Shown: positions 1 through 7,913, counted from the stretch's first letter. The stretch: DNA of 35,466 nt from Planctomycetota bacterium (GCA_035384565.1 DAOOIT010000059.1:1-35466), one strand, 5' to 3'. Numbers and translations are program-made. Notes: generated by a model from the sequence alone, not told the origin.

Positions 1-82
1 GAGGTTTTCTTTCTCGCCCCTGCGCTCCGCGTGGGGGCGATGAGCCGGACGCTCCTGCGTCCAACCCCAACCTCCCGACCCC

Positions 83-115
83 AACCTCCCGCGGGTTCGC
101 AACCCGCGGGAGGTT
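83..115. repeat. Perfect 15-bp palindrome, 3-base loop
   Basis: The left arm 83-97 (AACCTCCCGCGGGTT) is exactly complementary to 101-115 around the loop CGC. No T-run follows on either strand, so it does not look like an intrinsic terminator. It resembles a REP-type extragenic palindrome. The flanking stretch 1-82 has no ORF, and a shorter copy of the left half (CCAACCTCCCG) lies just upstream at 68-78. Confidence 0.75.
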
Positions 116-187
116 CCTGAATCCCGCGTCCACTCTTCCCCGAAGAGGAAGAGGCTGCGGAGGCGCCAAGAGGCCCGTCCCCACGCA

Positions 188-239
188 GAGCGTTGGGACG
201 AGGGAGAGAGAAGGGGGCAGAGCGCTGGGCCGAGGGAGG
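188..239. repeat. Short imperfect direct repeat
   Basis: A unit of about 22 bases beginning GCAGAGCG and ending CGAGGGAG occurs twice in 180-240, separated by a purine-rich stretch, with a few mismatches. No gene is visible in 1-470 on either strand. The region holds only this repeat, two palindromes and the promoter of the first gene. Confidence 0.45.
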
Positions 240-254
240 CCGCAGCAGGAGCCT

Positions 255-286
255 CCCTCCCGAAGGTTCCAATCCCTTCGGGAGGG
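255..286. repeat. Perfect 12-bp palindrome, 8-base loop
   Basis: The arm 255-266 (CCCTCCCGAAGG) pairs perfectly with 275-286. Like the palindrome at 83-115 it is built on CCTCCCG...CGGGAGG and is not followed by a T-run. It is likely a second member of the same class of extragenic palindromes, or the tail structure of an unseen upstream transcript. Confidence 0.7.
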
Positions 287-392
287 TAACATCCGCATCA
301 CTTCTGCTCTCACACCGATGACGCAGATGGGGAGCGGGCAGGGCCTGGATGCCTCCGCGGCGAGGGGGGCCAGGACTGGCGGGCCACGCTGG

Positions 393-421
393 TTGACACG
401 CCGGCCACCAGGCGCTAGGCT
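393..421 (+). promoter_or_regulatory. Sigma-70-type promoter of the pectate-lyase-like gene
   Basis: A perfect -35 TTGACA (393-398), a 17-base spacer and -10 TAGGCT (416-421) predict a transcript start near 428. That lies inside the longer open frame beginning at 318, so it supports translation starting at 471. Confidence 0.65.
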
Positions 422-470
422 GAGCGCGAGGACATGCTCCGTCGCCCGGAACGCCTCGGAGGCTGCCGCC

Positions 471-2666
471 ATGGCGCTGCGCCCCGTTGCCGTGCTGCTC
501 GCTGCGCTCTCGATGCGCGCGCTCGGGGCCGGCCCCGAGATCCCCCGCCTCGACTGGACAGAGCGCTCGGACTGGGTGAATGTTCGAACCGACGTGACCC
601 CGGCCGCAAGGGGCGATGGTGTGGCCGACGACACGGCGGCGATCCAGACGGCCCTCGACAGCGGCGGCGCGGCCAAGGCGGTCTACCTGCCGCCCGGCAC
701 CTACCGCATCACGAACACCCTGGTGCTGAACGGCCCGGCGATCGGCTGCCTGGTGGTCGGCCACGGGCGCGACACGCGCCTCGTGTGGGACGGCGCGCCG
801 GGCGGGCGCATGTTCTGGAGCAACGGCGCGGCCTACAGCCGCTACGTGGGCCTGAGCTGGGACGGCCGCGGCAAGGCCGCCGTGGGCTTCGACCACGCGG
901 CGAGCAAGCGGTTCGAGACCGAGGTGCGCCACGAGCACGAGGCCTTCCGCAACTTCACCGCCTTCGGCATCCGCGTCGGCCACGAGCAGAAGATCGCCTC
1001 GGCCGAAATCCTCTACCGCAACTGCCTGTTCGAGAACTGCGCCACGGGCCTCGGCTTCCTCACCTTCAACGACTACGACAACACCGTGGACGAGTGCGAG
1101 TTCCGCCACTGCGGCACGGGCATCTACGACCACAAGGCCAACTTCTACGCACGCAACTGCCACTTCGAGGCGAGCCGCGAGGCCGACATCAGCCTCGGCA
1201 GCGAGCACGGCAGCTCGGTGCGCCGCTGCACCTCGGTCGGCTCGCGGCGCTTCCTCGTCGAGCGCGGCACCATCGCGCCCGTGACGGTGCAGGACTGCCA
1301 CGTGGCGGCGTGGACCGACCCCGAGGGCGCCGTGCACCTCCACGGCGCGCCCGTGCTGATGTTCGACTGCTCGTTCGAGCGGCCCCCCTCGGACCGCCCG
1401 CCCGTGCGGCTCGCTCACCCGGCGCAGACGCTCTTCGTGAGCCGCAATCGCCCCGAGGCCGTCGAGCGCCTCGTCGCGCTCACGCCGGCGGCGAAGCTCT
1501 ACGTTCTGCCCCCCGGCGCACGCCGGGGCGTGATCGCTTCGGCGGAGCAGCGCTTCCTGCGCGACTCGGCCGCCGTGCCGGGCAAGGTGTTCGACGCGGT
1601 GCGCGACTTCGGCGCGAAGGGCGACGGAAAGGCCGACGACACGGCGGCCCTCCAGGCCGCGCTCGACGCGGCGCGGGGCGCGGGCAGGGGCGCCATCGCC
1701 TATCTGCCGACCGGGCGCTACCTGGTCTCGCGCACGCTCCGCCTCACGGGCAGCGCCTACACCTTCGGCGGCATCGGCTTCGCCTGCGGCCTCGCCTGGC
1801 GCGGCGCCGAGGGAGAGCCGATCCTCGAGGTCGCCGGCGCACGAAACGTAGCCATTGCCAACCTCGCGGTGGGCCACCACGACTTCGGCCCGATGAAGCA
1901 CGGCGCCGACCTCCGCATCACGGCGCCGCCCGATTCGCCCTGTCGCGTGGTGCTCGACGAGGTCTACGCGCACGGCATGTACCAGAAGGCGCCCGACGCC
2001 CACGGCATCCACTTCGCCTCCCTGCCCCCGGGCAGCGTGGTCGAGGCGCTGCACGTGCAGGGCAACCTGCGCATCACCGACAGCGCCCGCGCGACCCTGC
2101 TCTTCCGCACCTCGTACGAGGGCACGATCACCGTCGAGGGCACGGCCGCGGCGCGCGACGGCTTCCTCGGCTTCCTCACCCGCCTCGCCACCCAAGCTAC
2201 CCCCACCCTGCGCATCCGCGACAACCACTCGATCGTGATGAGCGACTTCTACAACGAGCAGAGCGACCGCCACCTCGTGCTCGAGGGCGCGCCCGGCCAG
2301 CCCGAAGGCGCCGTGACCATCCAGGGTCCCAAGATGCACACGTTCACGGAAGAGCCCGCGATCACCCTTCGCGACTATGCGGGGCGGGTCTACTACGGCC
2401 AGAGCCAGTTCTACGTGGAGCCCAAGCAGCCGCGCTTCGCCGCCGCGGGCACGCGCCCTGTGCGGCTGATCCTCGCCGGGCACTTCTGGTACAACACCTC
2501 GCCGCGCTTCGAGCTCTGCCCCGCCGTGACCCTCACGCTGATCGGCAACCAGGCGGTGCCCGACGCCGGCGTGGACGCGGCGGCCCTCGACGCGCTGGCC
2601 GCCGCGCTCGACGACCTGCGGCGCCTGGGCGAGGTCGAGCGCCGCCTCGCAGTGCCCGCGGATTGA
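471..2666 (+). CDS. Secreted protein with two pectate-lyase-superfamily beta-helix domains
   Basis: This is a 731-residue exported protein. The hydrophobic start (MALRPVAVLLAAL, cleavage likely near residue 20) is a signal peptide. Two copies of the motif that opens Pectate_lyase_3 right-handed beta-helices are visible: GDGVADDTAAIQ at about 48-59 followed by YLPPGTYRI, and DFGAKGDGKADDTAALQ at about 379-395 followed by YLPTGRYLV. The chain is therefore a tandem duplication of one domain of about 330 residues. Such proteins bind or cleave acidic polysaccharides outside the cytoplasm, but the substrate cannot be read from sequence. I chose ATG 471 because GGAGG (458-462) lies 8 bases upstream, the signal peptide starts there and the promoter at 393-421 lies inside the longer frame. 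It could be a non-catalytic carbohydrate-binding helix, since no catalytic residues can be assigned by eye. Confidence 0.85.
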   Translation: MALRPVAVLLAALSMRALGAGPEIPRLDWTERSDWVNVRTDVTPAARGDGVADDTAAIQTALDSGGAAKAVYLPPGTYRITNTLVLNGPAIGCLVVGHGRDTRLVWDGAPGGRMFWSNGAAYSRYVGLSWDGRGKAAVGFDHAASKRFETEVRHEHEAFRNFTAFGIRVGHEQKIASAEILYRNCLFENCATGLGFLTFNDYDNTVDECEFRHCGTGIYDHKANFYARNCHFEASREADISLGSEHGSSVRRCTSVGSRRFLVERGTIAPVTVQDCHVAAWTDPEGAVHLHGAPVLMFDCSFERPPSDRPPVRLAHPAQTLFVSRNRPEAVERLVALTPAAKLYVLPPGARRGVIASAEQRFLRDSAAVPGKVFDAVRDFGAKGDGKADDTAALQAALDAARGAGRGAIAYLPTGRYLVSRTLRLTGSAYTFGGIGFACGLAWRGAEGEPILEVAGARNVAIANLAVGHHDFGPMKHGADLRITAPPDSPCRVVLDEVYAHGMYQKAPDAHGIHFASLPPGSVVEALHVQGNLRITDSARATLLFRTSYEGTITVEGTAAARDGFLGFLTRLATQATPTLRIRDNHSIVMSDFYNEQSDRHLVLEGAPGQPEGAVTIQGPKMHTFTEEPAITLRDYAGRVYYGQSQFYVEPKQPRFAAAGTRPVRLILAGHFWYNTSPRFELCPAVTLTLIGNQAVPDAGVDAAALDALAAALDDLRRLGEVERRLAVPAD

Positions 2667-2720
2667 CCCCCCGGCCTCCGCAGGCACGATGGCTGCAACC
2701 CGGGAGCGAAAGGCTCACGC

Positions 2721-3686
2721 ATGAATCCCCCATTGACACGGTCGGCGCTCGAGGCGGCACTGCGCATCGAGCCAGCCGCCGTGGCGCGCCAGCTCGTGGA
2801 GTTCCTGCGCGCCGCCGTGGCCGACGCGAGACGCGAGGGCGTGGTGTTCGGCCTGAGCGGGGGCATCGACTCGGCCACCGTGGCGATCCTCTGCCGCGAG
2901 GCGGTGGGGGCCGACAGGACGCTGGCCCTGCTGATGCCCGACCGCGATTCCGACCCCCGCCACCTCGAGGACGCCCTCGGCCTGGTGGAGACGCTCGGCA
3001 TCCGCTCGAAGCTCCTCGACCTCACGGCCCCGCTCGAGGCCCTGGGCGTCTACCGCATCCGCACGCCCGGCGCCCTGCCGCTGCCGCCGCCGCTGCGGGC
3101 GCGCCTCGTGCGCTGGGCCGTGCGCCGCCACGTCGCGCGAACCGGCCGCCCCATCCACGAGGCCGCTGTCGGCTTCCTCCCGGAGGGCAAGGACCCCAAG
3201 ACGTTCGGCCGCGGCGTGGGCTACGGACGCGTGAAGCACCGCCTGCGCCGCACCCTGGTCTACCTGTGGTCGGACCTCGAGAACCGCCTCGTCGTGGGCG
3301 CGGCCAACCGCACGGAACACGAGATCGGCTTCTACGCGCGCCACGGCATAGACGACGAGGCCGACGCGCTGCCCATCCAGGGGCTCTACAAGACCCAGGT
3401 GCGCGCGCTCGCGGCCCACCTCGGCGTGCCGGCCCGCATCCGCGACAAGGCGCCCTCGCCCGACGGCGGCCACCGCCTGCACGACGAAGAGCTGATCGGC
3501 CTGCCCTACGAGCACCTCGACCTCATCCTGGCCGCGCTGGCCCACGGCGGCGAGGCCGCCGAGATCGCCCACGCCCTGGCGATGGACGACGAGCCGGTGC
3601 GCTACGTGCAGCGCCTCGTCGAGGGCGCCGAGCACATGCGGCGGGTGCGGCTGCCGGCGCCGATGGCGGAGAACCACGCCCCGTGA
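2721..3686 (+). CDS. nadE: NAD+ synthase, ammonia-dependent type
   Basis: This 321-residue enzyme should catalyse the last step of NAD synthesis, ATP-dependent amidation of nicotinate adenine dinucleotide, in the cytoplasm. The ATP-pyrophosphatase P-loop SGGIDS is at residues 46-51. Later blocks NRTEHEIGFYARHG, ALPIQGLYKTQV and RDKAPSPD match the NadE C-terminal active-site segments. There is no nitrilase-type glutaminase domain, so ammonia is the expected nitrogen donor. A basic insert of about 70 residues lies between the P-loop half and the NRTE block, longer than in E. coli NadE. The start ATG 2721 has AAAGG 7 bases upstream. It follows the beta-helix gene by 54 bases without a recognisable promoter of its own, so co-transcription is likely. 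nadD lies 2.7 kb away on the other strand. Confidence 0.9.
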   Translation: MNPPLTRSALEAALRIEPAAVARQLVEFLRAAVADARREGVVFGLSGGIDSATVAILCREAVGADRTLALLMPDRDSDPRHLEDALGLVETLGIRSKLLDLTAPLEALGVYRIRTPGALPLPPPLRARLVRWAVRRHVARTGRPIHEAAVGFLPEGKDPKTFGRGVGYGRVKHRLRRTLVYLWSDLENRLVVGAANRTEHEIGFYARHGIDDEADALPIQGLYKTQVRALAAHLGVPARIRDKAPSPDGGHRLHDEELIGLPYEHLDLILAALAHGGEAAEIAHALAMDDEPVRYVQRLVEGAEHMRRVRLPAPMAENHAP

Positions 3687-3726
3687 GCTGCGCTCGGGCG
3701 CCTCGCCGGAGGGCCCCCCACCGCGA

Positions 3727-3755
3727 TTGATTCCCCGCCGGGCCGCCCCTATAAT
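3727..3755 (+). promoter_or_regulatory. Strong sigma-70-type promoter of the CAP-domain gene
   Basis: TTGATT (3727-3732), 17 bases, and a perfect TATAAT (3750-3755). The predicted start at about 3762 leaves a 20-base leader before ATG 3782. This supports 3782 over the in-frame GTG at 3770. Confidence 0.7.
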
Positions 3756-3781
3756 GGCGCGGGGAGGCCGTGGAGCCCAGG

Positions 3782-4642
3782 ATGAGGGAATGGCGGCACA
3801 TCGGGCTGGCTCTCGTGGCGCTCGCCGCCTGCGGCGCGCGCGGCGGCGAGGCGCCGGCGAAGGAAAACGAGGCCGAGGAGTCGCTCGAGGCCCTCGAGCG
3901 CCGCATGGCCGACCTGGTGAACCGCGACCGCGCCGAGCACAAGCTCCCGCCCCTGGCCTGGCACCCGCCGCTCGCCGCCGTGGCCCGCGCGCACAGCCTG
4001 GACATGAAGGCCAACCGCTTCTTCGCCCACCAGTCGCCCCGCACCGGCGAGGTGAAGGACCGCGTGGCCGCGGCGCGCATCCCCGCCCGCGCCGCCGGCG
4101 AGAACCTCGCGCGCGGCGACACGATCGAGTTCGCCGAACGCAGCCTGATGAACAGCCCGAAACACCGCGAGAACATCCTGCACAAGGAGTTCACCCACAT
4201 CGGCATCGGGCTGGCGCGCGGCGACGACGGCCTGCTGCTGGTCACGCAGGTGTTCCTGAAACCCACGCCCACCTATGACGTGGCCGCGGTGCACGACGAG
4301 ATCGCCCAGGGGATCAACGCCACGCGGCTCCGGAAGGGCCTGCGCCGCCTGCTGCCCGACGACACGCTGGCCCGCCAGGCCCTCGCCCACAGCGCGCGGG
4401 CGGCGCGCCTGGGGTGCTTCGACCCCGCCTGGCTCGAGGCCGAACTGGCCAGCGACGACCGGCGCTGGCGCATCCACACGGCGGCCTATTACGTGACCGA
4501 CAAGGCGGCGGAGGTGATCAACTGTGACGTGGCGCTGAGCGCCACGTTCGACCACTTCGGCCTCGGCGTGGTGCAGGCGCCGGCCGAGAGCAAGCAGGCC
4601 GGCGCCCTGTGGGTGACGCTCGTGTGCGCCCAGAAGAAGTGA
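3782..4642 (+). CDS. Exported protein with two CAP/SCP-like domains, the second degenerate
   Basis: This 286-residue protein has an N-terminal export signal (MREWRHIGLALVALAACGARG). The AACG segment could be a weak lipobox. The first CAP domain, about residues 35-160, has the family landmarks: VNRDRAEHKLPPL, ARAHSLDM, FFAHQSP, AGENLARG and a closing THIGIGLA strand. The second half, about 165-286, repeats the plan (INATRLRKGLRRL, ALAHSARAARLG, DHFGLGVV, LWVTLVCAQ) but lacks the FAHxSP and GEN landmarks. Bacterial CAP proteins are secreted and mostly of unknown function. ATG 3782 is preferred: GGAG (3772-3775) is 6 bases upstream and the promoter ends at 3755. The gene stands alone and converges with the operon ending at 4681. 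Confidence 0.85.
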   Translation: MREWRHIGLALVALAACGARGGEAPAKENEAEESLEALERRMADLVNRDRAEHKLPPLAWHPPLAAVARAHSLDMKANRFFAHQSPRTGEVKDRVAAARIPARAAGENLARGDTIEFAERSLMNSPKHRENILHKEFTHIGIGLARGDDGLLLVTQVFLKPTPTYDVAAVHDEIAQGINATRLRKGLRRLLPDDTLARQALAHSARAARLGCFDPAWLEAELASDDRRWRIHTAAYYVTDKAAEVINCDVALSATFDHFGLGVVQAPAESKQAGALWVTLVCAQKK

Positions 4643-4680
4643 GCAGCGAAGCCCCGCGCGGGCGGACGCGGCAGGGGGGC

Positions 4681-5223
4681 TCAGGGCCTCGGGGTCAGGC
4701 GGTTCTTGCGGCGCTCGGCCTCGCGCTCCAGCCGTTCGGCCAGCTCGAGCACCTTGCGGCAGACCTCGCGGCGGAACTGCTCGTCGCGGTAGGCATCGGC
4801 CGCCACGGCGTCAATCGCCCATATCTCGGCCTGGCGCACCTGCACGGGGTAGCGGCGTTTGGCCCACTTGCCCCAACGGCGCAGGCGGCGGTCGGCGGCG
4901 GCCTGGGCCTGCTCGGCGGCCAGGCGGCGCGCCAGGGCCGCGGGCTTGCCTTCGGCCACGTAGCGCCGGTCGCGGTGGATGAGCGACTCCTCGACGATGG
5001 TGAGGGTCTCGACCTCGCGCTCGCGCTCGTAGTAGCGCTGCTGGTCGGCCCGCGCGGCCTCCAGGGCATCGTAGAGGGCGCGCTGCTCGGGGTCCCTGCC
5101 GACCGTGCGCAACCGGCGCAGGGCCTGAAGCTCGGCCTGGGCGTGCGCGGCGTCGGTCATCTGGCCGAACGCCGGGGCGGCCAGGGACGCGAGCAGTGCG
5201 AGAGTGGGAAGGCGGAGGGTCAC
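4681..5223 (-). CDS. Small secreted basic helical protein of unknown family
   Basis: I do not recognise the family. The product is about 180 residues: a signal peptide (TLRLPTLALLASLAAPAFGQ, cleavage near residue 20), then an almost uninterrupted run of Arg, Glu, Ala, Leu and Gln typical of long alpha-helices or coiled coil. A few aromatic-rich stretches occur (QRYYEREREVE, YPVQVRQAEIWAID). There are no cysteines or catalytic motifs. The start is either GTG 5223, which overlaps the mtlD stop as GTGA with GGAAGGA 6 bases upstream, or ATG 5229, which would leave no spacing from that Shine-Dalgarno. I prefer GTG. The 4-base overlap implies translational coupling to mtlD, but nothing in the sequence links the two functions. 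Confidence 0.75.
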   Translation of the reverse strand: MTLRLPTLALLASLAAPAFGQMTDAAHAQAELQALRRLRTVGRDPEQRALYDALEAARADQQRYYEREREVETLTIVEESLIHRDRRYVAEGKPAALARRLAAEQAQAAADRRLRRWGKWAKRRYPVQVRQAEIWAIDAVAADAYRDEQFRREVCRKVLELAERLEREAERRKNRLTPRP

Positions 5224-6368
5224 GAGCATTCCTTCCGTAGCCGCGCGAAGAGCGGCTCGTCGGGCCTCAGGCCGCACACCTCGGCCAGCACGGCCTCGAG
5301 GCCGCGGCGGCGCCGCGTGTCTTGGAGGCGCGCCGCCTCGGGGTCGCCGGTCTCATCAAAGGCCAGCGCCGCCCGAATGCCCTGTATTATACGCCGGGGC
5401 TCCACCCCTTTGTCAAGGCAGAGCAGGGCCGAGCCGACCAGGCGGTCGTGGCGGCCGAGCTTGCGGATGGGGTCGCGGCCCACGCGCGCCACGGTGTCGC
5501 CCAGCGCGCGGTTGGCGAAGCGGCGCAGGAGATCGTCCACGTGCGCCTGGTGCTCGGCGGGGTCGAAGCCGTGCTTGGCGATGAGGGCCTGTCCCGTCTC
5601 GGCCAGGCCGCCGGTCACCAGTTCGCGGACTGAGGGCTCGGCGACAGCCTCGGCGATGTAGGTGAGGCCCTTCTGGTGGCCTGCGTAGGCGCACAGCGCG
5701 TGGCCGCAGTTGTGGCAGAAGAGCTTGCGCTCCTCGTGCGCCGCGATGTTGGGCACGGGCAGGAAGCCCTGGATGGGCGGCGGGCCGCCGACGAACGCCG
5801 TCGCGTCCACGGGCAGCGTGCAATAGGCCTCCACGGCCACGTAGAGCGGGTCGCGGGCGCGCACGGCCTCGGGCACGACGGGGACCATGCGGCTGACGAC
5901 GGTGGAGACGAAGCCCACGCGCTCGGCGATGAAGGCTCGCGCGGTCGGCGGCGCGGCCGCGAGCACCTGCTCGCGGAGCACGTGCGCCGCATCGAGCAGG
6001 TTCTCGCAGACGACGACGTTGAGCGGAGCGCCCGAGCGCTCGGCCCGGCGTGCGAGGCCCGCGGCCAGGGGCGGCACGATATGCGGCAGGGCGCGGACGC
6101 CCACGGCTGTGCTCGCCAGGTCGCAGGCCGCGACGGCCTCGGCCACGGCCTGGGCGTCGCGGCCGTGGACTGCTCGCACGTGGTCAATCGCCAGCGCCCG
6201 ACACTCGGCGTCCACGATCTGGAGCGTGTAGCCGCCCCGCTCGTTGAGGGCCGCCACCACCGCGTCCACCACGTCCACGAACACGGTCTCCCAGCCGCTC
6301 TGCCAGTAGAGCTGGCCGAGGAAGCCGCGGCCGATGTTGCCGGCGCCGAAGTGGACGGCGGTGCTCAT
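5220..6368 (-). CDS. mtlD: Mannitol-1-phosphate 5-dehydrogenase
   Basis: This 382-residue protein is the same length as E. coli MtlD. The N-terminal Rossmann motif HFGAGNIGRGF (residues 6-16) binds NAD(H). Further family blocks are STAVGVRALPHI, NVVVCENLLDAA, ERVGFVSTVVSRMVP and EERKLFCHNCGHALCAYAG, the last carrying the catalytic-region lysine and the N-x-GH motif. The expected reaction is reversible oxidation of mannitol-1-phosphate to fructose-6-phosphate. The start ATG 6368 overlaps the nadD stop (ATGA, 6365-6368) and the gene's own stop overlaps the next start. No mannitol PTS is in the window, so a related polyol phosphate may be the real substrate. The open frame continues upstream to 7004 but that part is a shadow of nadD. 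Confidence 0.88.
   Translation of the reverse strand: MSTAVHFGAGNIGRGFLGQLYWQSGWETVFVDVVDAVVAALNERGGYTLQIVDAECRALAIDHVRAVHGRDAQAVAEAVAACDLASTAVGVRALPHIVPPLAAGLARRAERSGAPLNVVVCENLLDAAHVLREQVLAAAPPTARAFIAERVGFVSTVVSRMVPVVPEAVRARDPLYVAVEAYCTLPVDATAFVGGPPPIQGFLPVPNIAAHEERKLFCHNCGHALCAYAGHQKGLTYIAEAVAEPSVRELVTGGLAETGQALIAKHGFDPAEHQAHVDDLLRRFANRALGDTVARVGRDPIRKLGRHDRLVGSALLCLDKGVEPRRIIQGIRAALAFDETGDPEAARLQDTRRRRGLEAVLAEVCGLRPDEPLFARLRKECS
5386..5416 (-). promoter_or_regulatory. Possible internal promoter inside mtlD
   Basis: Read on the minus strand, a perfect TTGACA (5416-5411) and a perfect TATAAT (5391-5386) face the downstream small secreted gene. The spacer is 19 bases, 2 longer than the rule in this window, so activity is uncertain. 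Predicted start is near 5379, about 155 bases before GTG 5223. Confidence 0.3.
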
Positions 6369-6979
6369 TCGCGGTACAGCCCTCTGGCTACGATGTAGCG
6401 TCGGACGGCCTCGGGGACGAGGTAGCGGATGGAGCGGCCCTCGCGCGCGCGGCGGCGGATGTCGGTGGACGAGATGCCGATGAGGGGGATCTCGAACCGG
6501 CGCGCGGCGAGGGCAGCCACCTGATCGTCGCGGAGGGCGGCGCGGAGCGGCTCGAACGCGTCGAGCGATTCCCCGGGGCGGCTGAAGACCACGAACTTGC
6601 ACAGGTCGGCCAGCTCGCCGATGCGGTGCCAGGCAGGAAGCTCGGGCAGAGTGTCGGCGCCGACGAGGAAATGAATGTCCCACGCCCCGTCGCTCTGCGC
6701 GCGAAGCTGCTGCACGGTGTCCATCGAGTACGAGGGGCCTGCGCGGCGCAGCTCGATGTCGCTGGCCTCGAAGGCCGGGTTGTCGGCGATGGCGAGTTGG
6801 ACCATGCGCAGGCGGTCTTCGGCGGGGGCGAGGGGCTTGCCCAGCTTGTGGGGCGACACGAGGGCGGGCACGAAGAGCACGCGCTCGAGGCCCAGGCGCT
6901 GGCGCGCCTCCTCCGCCACCACGAGGTGCCCGAGGTGAATCGGGTTGAACGAGCCGCCGAGGAGGCCAATGGGGATCAT
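6365..6979 (-). CDS. nadD: Nicotinate-nucleotide adenylyltransferase
   Basis: This 204-residue enzyme should join ATP and nicotinate mononucleotide to form nicotinate adenine dinucleotide, the substrate of NadE. The nucleotidyltransferase signature GGSFNPIHLGH is at residues 8-18, including the HxGH motif. Other NadD blocks are FVPALVSPHK, the GADTLPELPAWHR segment and the C-terminal ISSTDIRRRAREG motif that contacts ATP. ATG 6979 is the first start immediately before the motif. There is no clear Shine-Dalgarno, and upstream lies an 18-bp imperfect palindrome (6996-7054). A TTG at 7018 would add residues encoded by that palindrome and is less likely. The gene lies between the isomerase pair and mtlD, which it overlaps by 4 bases. 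It is not with the usual partners rsfS or obg. Confidence 0.93.
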   Translation of the reverse strand: MIPIGLLGGSFNPIHLGHLVVAEEARQRLGLERVLFVPALVSPHKLGKPLAPAEDRLRMVQLAIADNPAFEASDIELRRAGPSYSMDTVQQLRAQSDGAWDIHFLVGADTLPELPAWHRIGELADLCKFVVFSRPGESLDAFEPLRAALRDDQVAALAARRFEIPLIGISSTDIRRRAREGRSIRYLVPEAVRRYIVARGLYRE

Positions 6980-6995
6980 GAGCAATGTGCCCGGG

Positions 6996-7054
6996 AAGCT
7001 GCAAGCGACAAGCTTCAAGAACCCGAATCTGTCAAGGCTTGTGGCTTGCAGCTT
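6996..7054. repeat. Imperfect 18-bp palindrome between the isomerase gene and nadD
   Basis: The arm 6996-7013 (11 bases AAGCTGCAAGC, one mismatched G, then ACAAGC) pairs with 7037-7054, 17 of 18 positions complementary, around a 23-base loop. It fills most of the 91-base gap between the stop of the Tat isomerase gene (7071) and nadD (6979). There is no T-run after it in the operon direction. Possible roles are a REP-like element or an mRNA-stability structure within the operon. Confidence 0.6.
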
Positions 7055-7070
7055 GCGGCTTGCGGCTAAC

Positions 7071-7913
7071 CTATGCCTTGCCCATCCGCTTCAGGTTCTC
7101 CATCACCTGCTTGACGGTGTCGAGGGGCGGGAGCTTGCCCGCGCCGTCCTCCTCGACGATGTACCACTCGGTCTTGCCGATGGTCTCGCAGAGGGGGAAG
7201 ATCTCGTTCCAGGGCGCCTGGTCGGTCTCCGAGCCCACGATGCCGCGGAAGCCCTTGACGTGCACGGTGAGGGCGCGGCCGGGGAACTTCTTGAGCGTGG
7301 CCACGGGGTCGCACCCGCCGCCCATGCCGTTGCCGATGTCGAGCTGCATCACCACCTCGGGCGCGGTGTTGCTGAAGAAGACGTCCCACGGCGTCTCCGG
7401 GTCGTCGGGGCCGAACTTGTGGAACTCGTGGGCATGGTTGTGGTAGCCGCACAGCATGCCGTCGGCCTTGAGCGCCCCGGCGATCTCGTTGAACTTCTTG
7501 GCCGCCTCGAGCCAGCTCTCCTTGGTCTTGCCGCCGATGCCGCCGGGCACGATGAGGAACTTGTTGCCGAGGGCCTTGTGCAGCTCGACCGTCCGCTTCA
7601 GGTTGTCGCCCTGGAGGGTGCCGAGGCCCGTGTGGCAGCCGCAGCACCGGAGCCCGTTGTCGTCGAGCAGCTTGCGGAACTCGGCCGGCTTCTTGTCCCA
7701 GCCGTAGTAGCCGGCGAAGTCCACCCCCTTGTAGCCCATCTTGGCCACGGCGGCGAGGGTGCCGGGGAAGTCCTTGGCGCAGTCGCCACGCACGCTGTAG
7801 AGCTGGAGGCCGATGGGGATCTTCTTCGCCGCCTCGGCCTCGGCGCCGAGAAGACGACTCCCCGCCGCCAACGAGGCCGCGCCCACCGCCAGGAAGCCAC
7901 GCCTTGAAACCAT
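7071..7913 (-). CDS. Tat-exported sugar phosphate isomerase/epimerase-like TIM barrel
   Basis: This 280-residue member of the xylose-isomerase-like TIM-barrel superfamily (AP_endonuc_2 fold) starts with a Tat-like signal (MVSRRGFLAVGAASLAAG, likely cleaved near GAEA), so it should work outside the cytoplasm. Barrel landmarks are IGLQLYSVRGDCAKD, GVDFAGYYG, CGCHTG, CGYHNHAHEF, QLDIGNG, HVKGF and EWYIVEEDG. The His, Glu and Asp residues in CGYHNHAHEF, QLDIGN and VEED are those expected to bind the divalent metal. It is a tandem paralog of the upstream gene at 7960-8715. Its ATG 7913 follows that gene's end by 46 bases and has GAGGAG 9 bases upstream. Substrate unknown. Related planctomycete proteins are annotated only as sugar isomerases. 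Confidence 0.88.
   Translation of the reverse strand: MVSRRGFLAVGAASLAAGSRLLGAEAEAAKKIPIGLQLYSVRGDCAKDFPGTLAAVAKMGYKGVDFAGYYGWDKKPAEFRKLLDDNGLRCCGCHTGLGTLQGDNLKRTVELHKALGNKFLIVPGGIGGKTKESWLEAAKKFNEIAGALKADGMLCGYHNHAHEFHKFGPDDPETPWDVFFSNTAPEVVMQLDIGNGMGGGCDPVATLKKFPGRALTVHVKGFRGIVGSETDQAPWNEIFPLCETIGKTEWYIVEEDGAGKLPPLDTVKQVMENLKRMGKA

Noticed and set aside
318..470. An N-terminal extension of the beta-helix protein starting at 318
   Set aside because: It contains the promoter (393-421) and lacks a signal peptide; ATG 471 has a Shine-Dalgarno and the signal peptide.
1..470. An intrinsic terminator or RNA gene at the left edge
   Set aside because: Hairpins lack T-runs and no tRNA-like or rRNA-like structure was recognised.
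2663..2691. A promoter for nadE starting TTGACC at the end of the previous gene
   Set aside because: The hexamer at the 17-base distance (ACGATG) is not an acceptable -10.
6369..7004. A fused long frame of mtlD reaching 7004
   Set aside because: The added part is a shadow of nadD on the same strand in another frame; ATG 6368 gives the normal MtlD length.
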